Positions 8,887 to 13,984 of a stretch of 13,984 nt of DNA are shown here, piece by piece. The stretch comes from CAVTHW01 sp963734625. GTDB taxonomy: Bacteria > Acidobacteriota > Terriglobia > Bryobacterales > Bryobacteraceae. The stretch spans positions 1 to 13,984 of the forward strand of contig CAVTHW010000021.1 of assembly GCA_963734625.1 (NCBI GenBank). The letters run 5' to 3'. The position numbers and the translations under genes are program-made. Numbering within the stretch: the stretch's first letter is position 1; every line of letters starts with the position of its first letter. The notes beneath the pieces are model-generated. The model was not told where the DNA came from and did not search any database. It saw nothing but the letters and a program-made list of their open reading frames with translations.

Positions 8887-8906
8887 CAATCGCGGACGCT
8901 TGTCAA
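8865..8906 (-). promoter_or_regulatory. Promoter of the repressor operon
   Basis: On the minus strand a perfect TTGACA (8906-8901) is followed after 17 bases by TACATT (8883-8878, four of six matches to TATAAT). A second candidate, TATAAC (8876-8871), lies six bases before the start codon. Either choice puts the transcript start within about ten bases of the ATG, which agrees with the absence of a ribosome-binding site. This is the only convincing sigma-70-type promoter seen in front of the five-gene cluster. Confidence 0.65.
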
Positions 8907-8978
8907 GAGAAAACTGCAGCGGAAGCGTCGGACGGGATCCCTGATCCTGGGCACCCTCACTCGCAAAGTGGCCGGGGA

Positions 8979-8996
8979 CCGTTGACCCCTCAACGG
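8979..8996. terminator. Hairpin, possible transcription end for ispG
   Basis: A perfect seven-base inverted repeat, CCGTTGA and TCAACGG, is separated by a four-base loop. It lies about 190 bp after the ispG stop and just upstream of the repressor promoter. No T run follows on either strand, so it is not a standard intrinsic terminator. It may be a Rho-type or structural element. Confidence 0.3.
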
Positions 8997-9155
8997 CACT
9001 TCTCAGTAACAAGACACATCGCAACGGGGTATCCCCTATTCACGCAATCCAGGTCGCCCCTCGACAGCTCTTCCGCTGCCACGCCAGCGAGGTCCGCCAT
9101 CGAGGTGAGCAAGCTTCCGTAGACCTTCCGCCGGCGAATCTGAAACGGATGCTAA

Positions 9156-9173
9156 CCAGGAGTTTCACCCTGG
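9156..9173 (-). terminator. Weak hairpin just after ispG
   Basis: The inverted repeat CCAGG…CCTGG (five-base stem, eight-base loop) begins about ten bases after the ispG stop codon. On the minus strand it is followed by TTAG and not by a T run. Its placement suits a transcript end or a 3'-protecting stem, but the support is weak. Confidence 0.25.
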
Positions 9174-9182
9174 CACCCGAGT

Positions 9183-10418
9183 TTATCGTCCGAAGCGGCG
9201 CGCGACGTACCGGGAGAGAAGTTCCTCGAATTCCCCGGCGATGTTCTCCCCCCGGAGCGTGGTCAACAAGCAGCCGTCCGCGTAAACCGGGGCGGCCGGC
9301 TCCTCGGAGGCGCCCGGCAAGGAGATTCCGATGTGCGAGTGCTTGGATTCCCCAGGGCCGTTGACGATGCAGCCCATGACGGCCACCTTCAACTCCTCGA
9401 CACCGGGGTAGCGCTCCCTCCAGACCGGCATCTGCTCGCGCAGGTAGTCTTGCACCCGCCCGGCCAGCTCCTGAAAAACCACGCTGGCCGTGCGCCCGCA
9501 GCCTGGACAGGAGGTGACTTGCGGGTTGAAACTGCGCAGCCCCAGCGATTGCAGAATCTGCTGGGAGACGAAGACTTCCTCAGTGCGGTCCCCGCCCGGC
9601 GCGGGCGTCAGCGAAACCCGGATCGTGTCGCCAATGCCTTCCTGCAGCAGGATGGCAATCGCTGCCGTGGAGGCGACGATTCCCTTGGCGCCCAGACCCG
9701 CCTCGGTCAATCCGAGGTGCAACGGGTAGTCCCCGGCCTCCGCCAGCTTCCGGTACACGTCCACCAGGTCTTGGACGCCGCTGACCTTGGCGCTCAGTAC
9801 GATCTGGTCGTGGGCCAGCCCGTGGCGCTCGGCGTTGCTGGCGGACTCGAGGGCGCTGGCCACCATGGCGTCCAGCATCACAGCGGAGGGCTCGCGCGGC
9901 TCGGGCTCTCGTGAATTTTCGTCCATCATCCGGGCGAGCAGGCTCTGATCGAGCGAACCCCAGTTCACGCCGATCCGCACGGGCTTGCCGTAGCGGATGG
10001 CGGCCTCGATCATGGCCCGGAAGTTGTCGTCGTGTTTCTTGCCGATGTTCACGTTGCCAGGATTGATCCGGTACTTCGCCAGGGCTTGGGCGCAGGCGGG
10101 GAATTTTTTGAGCAGGAGGTGGCCGTTGTAATGGAAGTCGCCGATAATCGGCACGTGCGCGCCGGCGAGGTCCAGGCGCTCGACGATCTCCGGCACCGCG
10201 GCGGCGGCCGGCTCCGTGTTCACCGTTACCCGAACCAGTTCCGAGCCGGCCCGGACCAGGGCGATCGCCTGGCTGACCGTCGCCGCCACGTCCGCCGTGT
10301 CCGTATTGGTCATGGACTGAACAACGATGGGGTGATTGCCGCCGATTTTGACTCCGCCGATGTCCGCGACCGCCGCGGCCCGGCGTGGTTTTGCCGCCAT
10401 ATGTTCATTCTGGCGCAT
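9183..10418 (-). CDS. ispG: 4-hydroxy-3-methylbut-2-enyl diphosphate synthase (IspG/GcpE)
   Basis: This 411-residue cytosolic iron-sulfur enzyme of the MEP (non-mevalonate) isoprenoid pathway turns methylerythritol cyclodiphosphate into HMBPP. The N-terminal TIM barrel is clear (VQSMTNTDT at 33-41, VRVTVNTEPAA near 62-72, PIIGDFHYNG at 90-99, INPGNVNIG at 118-126). The C-terminal [4Fe-4S] domain has its three cysteines in SCPGCGRT (Cys304, Cys307) and GCIVNGPGES (Cys350), with Glu357 as the expected fourth ligand. The protein is the short bacterial form, without the extra domain seen in plants. The start is uncertain: ATG at 10418 or the in-frame ATG at 10400 (MAAKPRR). Neither has a good ribosome site, and an AT-rich -10-like AATATA lies just upstream of the first. 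The gene is divergent from the HAD gene and probably constitutive. Confidence 0.97.
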   Translation of the reverse strand: MRQNEHMAAKPRRAAAVADIGGVKIGGNHPIVVQSMTNTDTADVAATVSQAIALVRAGSELVRVTVNTEPAAAAVPEIVERLDLAGAHVPIIGDFHYNGHLLLKKFPACAQALAKYRINPGNVNIGKKHDDNFRAMIEAAIRYGKPVRIGVNWGSLDQSLLARMMDENSREPEPREPSAVMLDAMVASALESASNAERHGLAHDQIVLSAKVSGVQDLVDVYRKLAEAGDYPLHLGLTEAGLGAKGIVASTAAIAILLQEGIGDTIRVSLTPAPGGDRTEEVFVSQQILQSLGLRSFNPQVTSCPGCGRTASVVFQELAGRVQDYLREQMPVWRERYPGVEELKVAVMGCIVNGPGESKHSHIGISLPGASEEPAAPVYADGCLLTTLRGENIAGEFEELLSRYVARRFGR

Positions 10419-10420
10419 TG

Positions 10421-10429
10421 TGGTATATT
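10421..10429 (+). promoter_or_regulatory. Extended -10 promoter for the HAD gene
   Basis: TGG followed by TATATT (10424-10429) is an extended -10 element matching five of six consensus bases. No good -35 is seen at 16-18 bp. The predicted transcript start (about 10436) is within a few bases of the GTG start at 10439. On the opposite strand the same AT-rich core can serve ispG, so the two genes may share a compact divergent promoter. Confidence 0.5.
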
Positions 10430-10438
10430 CCGCTTTCA

Positions 10439-11095
10439 GTGGAAGGTGCTGCTACTTTACCCGGCCGGCCGGCGCTGATATTTGACCTCGACGGCGTGAT
10501 TGTCGATTCCAATCCAGTGCACGTCGAAGTGTGGCGCGAGTACCTGGGGCGGTTTGGGATCGAGATTCCCGCCGATCTGCCGGAGCGCATGTACGGCCTG
10601 CGAAATGACCAGATCGTCGGGACGCTGATGGGCGGCGATTTTACCGAGGAAGAAGTCTCCCAGCACGGCGCGGCCAAGGAGGAGTTGTACCGGCGGCGAA
10701 TGCGGCCCCAACTCGCGCGGCGTCTGGTTCCGGGTATTGTTCGGTTCCTGGAGCGTCACGCCGGGTGGCCGATGGCGGTGGCCAGCAACGCCGAGCCGGC
10801 CAACGTCGAATTCATTCTGAGAGAATCCGGGCTCTCGAAGTATTTTCCGGTGATCGTGGATGGCCACCAGGTCGCCAGGCCAAAGCCCGACCCTGAGGTC
10901 TACTTCCGCGCCGCCGGGCTGCTCGGCAAGGCCCCCGGCGAGTGCGTGGTTTTCGAGGATTCTTCGGCTGGGGTTGCGGCGGCTAAGGCTGCCGGCTGTC
11001 GCGTTGTGGCGCTCCGGACGACGCACGCCTTGCTGCCCGAGGCGGATCTTATGGTGGACGACTTCCTCAGCCCGGAATTAGAGCCATGGCTTTGA
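10439..11095 (+). CDS. HAD-superfamily hydrolase, beta-phosphoglucomutase-like
   Basis: This 218-residue soluble protein carries all four HAD motifs: FDLDGVIVDS (Asp16 nucleophile, Asp18 acid/base), VASNAEP (Ser116), RPKPDPEVY (Lys149) and VFEDSSAG (Glu173/Asp174). The helical cap between motifs I and II (about 30-95) is the C1 type found in beta-phosphoglucomutase and small phosphatases, so it likely acts on a sugar phosphate or a similar small phosphate. The exact substrate cannot be read from sequence. The GTG at 10439 is chosen because it places the nucleophile near residue 16 and lies just after an extended -10. A longer frame from 10385 would overlap the ispG coding start and is unlikely. 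The gene overlaps the next one by ten bases, so the two form an operon. Confidence 0.9.
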   Translation: MEGAATLPGRPALIFDLDGVIVDSNPVHVEVWREYLGRFGIEIPADLPERMYGLRNDQIVGTLMGGDFTEEEVSQHGAAKEELYRRRMRPQLARRLVPGIVRFLERHAGWPMAVASNAEPANVEFILRESGLSKYFPVIVDGHQVARPKPDPEVYFRAAGLLGKAPGECVVFEDSSAGVAAAKAAGCRVVALRTTHALLPEADLMVDDFLSPELEPWL

Positions 11096-12792
11096 TAGCA
11101 GCCACCGTCACGCTGGACCTTGCGCATCTGGCTTTTGGGGCGGCCGCGCTGCTAGCGCTGGTCGCCGGGGCTTGGTGGATGTGGAACCGCCACCTGGCGG
11201 CCGGGCGTCTGACTATGCGGCGCCTTTCCCGGCTGGGTGAGGATCTGGGGGCGGGGATCGCGGTCGATACTCTTCGCCGCCTGCGGGCGGTGCTGCCGGG
11301 GGCGCTGCGGATCACAGACGTGGAGATGTATCTAGTGGACCATGCCTCCCATGCGCTTCGCCGCGTAGAGGGCAGCTCAGTCCCCGGATCTTCTGCGATG
11401 CCCATCTTGATGGACGACCCCGTCGGATTTCGCGAAAAGACAATGGCCCTGTGCTTCCGAAATCGAAGTATGGTCGCGGTTCAGGACGCCCGCCGAAGCC
11501 CGTTCCGTGACGGCGAGCGCGCAACCCCCCGCTCCGTCTTGTTCGCGCCGATGCTGGCCCAGAACGACCTGGTGGGAATCCTGGAAATAAGCCACTCCAC
11601 GCGAATCCGTGCCTTCAGCGAGCCCGAGCAGACCGCCGCGCAGCACATCGCCGATGAGGCTGCGATAGGCATGCGGCTTCGGGAAGAGAAAGCTTTGCGG
11701 GAACGGACGGCGGGAGGGGATGAGGCCGAGGCCACGGGCCGGGTCATGGCTGATGCCGCCGGAAAGCTGGAGAGGCGGCTGTCCGAGGTTGAGGCGAGCG
11801 CCAAGCGGCTGCTGAGTCATGGCGGGGGAGGACGGATCGAGGCCGAACTGACCAGGATTTCCGGCCAGGCCCAAAAGGGGATCGCGGATGTCGCCCAGTT
11901 GTTGGACTTCCTGAAGAGCCGGGAGCGGGAGAGCCGCTCGGCCGACCTGGTCTCGCTGCTCCGCGGTCTGGCAAGAGTGGGTGAATCCGAAGGTAACGAA
12001 GCGGGGAGCCAGACGCTGGATCTGTTGGGAGAGGAGCCGGTCATTGTAGCCGCCCGGCCCAGCTACCTGGAGCGAGTCTTCTCCTCGCTGCTGTGGTACG
12101 CCAGGGATGCGGTGGCCGGCCAGACGGACAAGGTTGTTACCCTGCGCGTCGCCCGCCTGGCCTCGAGAGGCGAGGTGGGCATCTGGTGGCCGGGGCCTCC
12201 GCACGAGAGCGACGGAGGCGACCTCCTGGAGCGAGAACACAGTCCGGCCGAGGATGTTCTCGGACTGGCCGCCTGCCGCAGCCTGATCCGCAGTTGCGGA
12301 GGTGAACTCAGCCTGGTCTCGGATCTGGCCCGGGGCTGGTGCTTCGACATCGAACTGCCCTTGGCACCCACGGTCGCGCCTCCTCCGGCTAGCGAGACTG
12401 CCTCGCCGGCTCGCGCCCTGACGCCGCTGCTCGTCCTGGTCGAGGATACCGATCCACAGGCCCGGCAATCGCTCATCTCGCTTCTCGGCGACAAGGGCCA
12501 GCGTGCGCTACCGGCTGCGAGCATGGAAGAAGCCATTGAGCTGGTCAAACGCATTCACTTCAATGCCCTTTTCTGCTCGGCGCAGGGACTGGGCGCGTCC
12601 TGGATCGATTGCTTTAGCCGGGCGCGCAACCATGTGGACGCCTTCGTGGTGTTGTCTCCCGGCCACGACCCGGCGTTGTCCGCCGCCTTGCCTCCGGGAG
12701 TGGCTTACGCGCTGGCCAAGCCGGTGGAGCCGGATGAGTTAACGCGGCTGCTCGAACAGATCGGGGCGCGGATCGGCAAGCCTTCACGGTAG
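11086..12792 (+). CDS. GAF-domain protein with degenerate histidine-kinase and receiver domains
   Basis: This 568-residue protein has an N-terminal membrane segment (about 8-32), a GAF-like sensor domain (about 58-200, including SVLFAPMLAQNDLVGILEIS), a helical pair (about 215-280) where the dimerisation and phosphorylation helices would be, a GHKL-like region (about 285-427) and a receiver-like domain (about 447-560). Catalytic features are missing. Gly226 sits where the phospho-His should be (GRVMADAAGKLE). The N box reads SLLWYARDAV with Tyr338 in place of Asn. The DxGxG box reads GIWWPGPP. In the receiver, Cys497 (FNALFCSAQ) replaces the phospho-Asp, while Glu453-Asp454, Ser524 and Lys545 (LAKPV) remain. 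It therefore looks like a pseudokinase/pseudoreceiver that may signal by binding only. The gene starts within the end of the HAD gene (ten-base overlap). The alignments are by eye. Confidence 0.8.
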   Translation: MALIAATVTLDLAHLAFGAAALLALVAGAWWMWNRHLAAGRLTMRRLSRLGEDLGAGIAVDTLRRLRAVLPGALRITDVEMYLVDHASHALRRVEGSSVPGSSAMPILMDDPVGFREKTMALCFRNRSMVAVQDARRSPFRDGERATPRSVLFAPMLAQNDLVGILEISHSTRIRAFSEPEQTAAQHIADEAAIGMRLREEKALRERTAGGDEAEATGRVMADAAGKLERRLSEVEASAKRLLSHGGGGRIEAELTRISGQAQKGIADVAQLLDFLKSRERESRSADLVSLLRGLARVGESEGNEAGSQTLDLLGEEPVIVAARPSYLERVFSSLLWYARDAVAGQTDKVVTLRVARLASRGEVGIWWPGPPHESDGGDLLEREHSPAEDVLGLAACRSLIRSCGGELSLVSDLARGWCFDIELPLAPTVAPPPASETASPARALTPLLVLVEDTDPQARQSLISLLGDKGQRALPAASMEEAIELVKRIHFNALFCSAQGLGASWIDCFSRARNHVDAFVVLSPGHDPALSAALPPGVAYALAKPVEPDELTRLLEQIGARIGKPSR

Positions 12793-12795
12793 AAT
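12790..12795 (+). promoter_or_regulatory. Possible -10 element for the small exported protein gene
   Basis: TAGAAT (five of six matches to TATAAT) overlaps the stop codon of the GAF gene. It would give a leader of about 100 bases before the ATG at 12900. No good -35 element is seen, so support is weak. Confidence 0.3.
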
Positions 12796-12806
12796 CAATA
12801 TTGAGA

Positions 12807-12882
12807 GCCCTTGGCAGGGCGGCTGGGCGCCTCTGGCGCAGCGGCCCTGCTGCATTACAAGTGGCAACACGGTCAATCGTGT
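12807..12882 (+). other. Cluster of short stem-loops between genes
   Basis: Three inverted repeats follow one another: GCCCT/AGGGC with a four-base loop (12807-12820), GCGCC/GGCGC with a three-base loop (12827-12839) and ACACG/CGTGT with a six-base loop (12867-12882). They lie after the GAF gene stop and before the ribosome site of the next gene. There is no T run, so this is a structured leader or weak terminator region; its role is unknown. Confidence 0.35.
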
Positions 12883-12899
12883 GTTACTGGAGAGAGGCT

Positions 12900-13387
12900 A
12901 TGACGCTCCCTTCGTTGTTGCGCATCGCTATGATCTCCGCGCTCTTTGCGAGCGCGGCCGCGGCCCAGAAATACACCGGGCCGGTTCCGCCCAAGCCGGA
13001 TGTCCCTTATCTTGTTCACGCCGACAACCTGTTGGAGACGGAGGCCTCCCAGGCCAAGGAAGATGACCGCGGCAAGGAAATACTCTACTCCGTGGAGGGG
13101 GCCAGCTCAGCCGTACGCACTCCGCTCGCCGAACCCATCTTCCTCATCGAAACGCAAAAAGTGGTGGCAGAGAAACTCGAGTTGTACAAGTTCGAGGTCA
13201 AGCGCGGCCGGCGCGAGTCCTTCTGGTGAAGAATCCTGGTAAGAATTCTCCGCGGGCAGTCCGCATCGTCGTCAAGAAGGTCGGCGACCATCTCTACCAT
13301 ATTGAAGCCGACGAGACGCTGCAGAACGGCGAGTACGGCCTCAGCCCGGCAGGCTCCAACCAGGTCTTCTGTTTTCAGGTGTATTGA
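12900..13387 (+). CDS. Small exported protein of unknown function, with a one-base frameshift
   Basis: Repaired, this encodes 162 residues. It starts at the ATG at 12900, which has GAGAGG just upstream, and opens with a signal peptide (about 1-23, ending ASAAAAQ). The mature part begins KYTGPVPPKPDVPYLVHADN and has about 140 mixed alpha/beta residues. As read, the frame stops at 13229 after GRRESFW. One base missing at about 13217 (GAGTC for GAGGTC) restores GRREVLLVKNPG and then an open frame to a natural end, GSNQVFCFQVY, at 13387. I recall similar proteins in Acidobacteria with the same ending, but no function. The location is the periplasm or outside. It sits between a signalling protein and an exporter, and nothing in the sequence ties it to either. 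Confidence 0.75.
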
Positions 13388-13416
13388 TCTCCGCCGCGCC
13401 CGCCCGGTAACCCTAC

Positions 13417-13425
13417 TGGTAAAAT
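13417..13425 (+). promoter_or_regulatory. Extended -10 promoter for the MFS gene
   Basis: TGG followed by TAAAAT (13420-13425, five of six consensus matches) lies five bases before the TTG start codon. The predicted transcript start is at or next to the start codon, which suggests a leaderless message. No -35 element is apparent. Confidence 0.45.
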
Positions 13426-13430
13426 GCTGA

Positions 13431-13984
13431 TTGCTTAACCGCACTTTCAAGGCGTTTCAGTACCGCGACTTCCGCCTCATCTGGTCGGGAGCCTGCACCT
13501 CCAGCATCGGCACCTGGATGCAGTCGCTGGCCCAGAGCTGGCTGGTGCTGCAAATCTCCGGCTCCGCTTTCATGTTGGGCCTGACTTCTTTCCTGGGTGA
13601 GATCCCCATTTTCCTGTTTTCGCTGGTGGGCGGCGTGGTCGCTGACCGCATGGACCGGCGGCGCCTGCTGCTGGCATCGCAATACGTGCAGATGAGCTGC
13701 GCCTTCACTCTGACGGCGCTGGTTGCGTTTGGCGTGGTGCGGGTCTGGCACATCCTGGTGCTTTCGTTCCTGGTCGGGCTGGCGCAGTCTTTTGGCGGGC
13801 CGGCCTATCAGGCGCTGATCCCGTCCCTGGTGAAGACCGAAGACATTCCCAACGCCATCGCGCTCAACTCGATTCAATTCAACCTGGCGCGCATTATCGG
13901 CCCAGTGCTGGGCGGGCTGGCGCTCACCGGCCTGGGAGCCGCATGGTGTTTTGGGCTGAACGGGTTGTCCTTCGTCGCTGTTAT
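13431..13984 (+). CDS. MFS transporter, EntS/MFS_3-like, N-terminal part (cut by window edge)
   Basis: At least 184 residues are visible, covering roughly the first five or six membrane helices of a major-facilitator exporter. The opening FKAFQYRDFRLIWSGACTSSIGTWMQSLAQ is split here as FKAFQYRDFRLIW and GTWMQSLAQSWLVLQ, both typical of the MFS_3/enterobactin-exporter-like group. The loop 2-3 signature reads GGVVADRMDRRRLLL, and the helix 4-5 region has FGGPAYQALIPSLV and ARIIGPVLGG. Such proteins sit in the inner membrane and export small molecules using the proton gradient; the substrate is unknown. A TGA directly precedes the TTG at 13431, so no earlier in-frame start exists. The nearby ATG at 13424 is in another frame and would need a frameshift to be used. 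Confidence 0.9.
   Translation, partial: MLNRTFKAFQYRDFRLIWSGACTSSIGTWMQSLAQSWLVLQISGSAFMLGLTSFLGEIPIFLFSLVGGVVADRMDRRRLLLASQYVQMSCAFTLTALVAFGVVRVWHILVLSFLVGLAQSFGGPAYQALIPSLVKTEDIPNAIALNSIQFNLARIIGPVLGGLALTGLGAAWCFGLNGLSFVAV

Larger units (their letters stand above)
8907..9182. other. Intergenic gap between ispG and the repressor operon
   Basis: With the repressor promoter, this forms a stretch of about 318 bp without a gene. It holds two hairpins (listed separately) and no convincing coding frame. Longer frames that cross it on either strand are extensions or shadows of neighbouring genes. No tRNA arms were found. The stretch probably contains the end of the ispG transcript. Confidence 0.5.

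Noticed and set aside
8865..8999. A longer repressor starting at 8999.
   Set aside because: The extension has no family similarity and would contain the TTGACA promoter and operator boxes.
10385..10438. A HAD protein starting at the ATG at 10385.
   Set aside because: It would overlap the ispG coding start and add a non-conserved N-terminus before the nucleophile motif.
11377..12468. A 363-codon open frame on the minus strand inside the GAF gene.
   Set aside because: It lies entirely opposite a gene with recognisable domains, shows no domain of its own, and long antisense frames are expected at this GC content.
12825..12890. A tRNA-like stretch (TGGCGCAGCGG followed by a T-arm-like stem).
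   Set aside because: There is no GTTCRA T-loop, no acceptor stem pairing and no clear anticodon arm.

Overview
The window looks like high-GC Acidobacteriota DNA, most plausibly from the Solibacter/Bryobacter side of the phylum. Three protein families that are expanded in that phylum sit together here: a TIGR03435 secreted protein, a TIGR03436 VWFA-like protein and an Oar-like TonB-dependent receptor with an N-terminal carboxypeptidase-regulatory-like domain. A small protein of the type 'RANGARSRGP...EGK...NA..HGL' points the same way. This placement is recognition from memory, not a database result.

Layout. Positions 113-709 (minus) hold the small basic protein of unknown function. Positions 930-8864 (minus) hold five genes pointing the same way with very small gaps, read in the order: BlaI/MecI-type repressor (8478-8864), M56/BlaR1-type membrane metallopeptidase with a C-terminal TonB-like domain (6962-8476), TIGR03435 secreted protein (6023-6949), TonB-dependent receptor (2946-5941) and VWFA-like secreted protein (930-2942). 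A TTGACA-type promoter overlapped by repeated CGCTACA boxes lies directly in front of the repressor gene. The simplest reading is an autoregulated operon of about 8 kb: the M56 protein senses something in the periplasm and inactivates the repressor, which turns on an outer-membrane receptor and two exported proteins.

Positions 9183-10418 (minus) hold ispG of the MEP isoprenoid pathway. It is divergent, across about 20 bp, from a HAD phosphatase / beta-phosphoglucomutase-like gene (10439-11095, plus). That gene overlaps a GAF-containing protein (11086-12792), which has the layout of a hybrid histidine kinase but has lost the residues for phosphotransfer. Next come a small exported protein (12900-13387) and the beginning of an MFS exporter (13431 to the window edge).

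Two genes carry clean one-base frameshifts close to or within otherwise intact coding sequence: the receptor near 3071 and the small exported protein near 13217. In each, adding one G/C base restores a sensible C-terminus. These may be sequencing or assembly errors or real mutations. The end of the 113-709 gene may be disturbed as well. No rRNA, tRNA, CRISPR array or insertion sequence was recognised.
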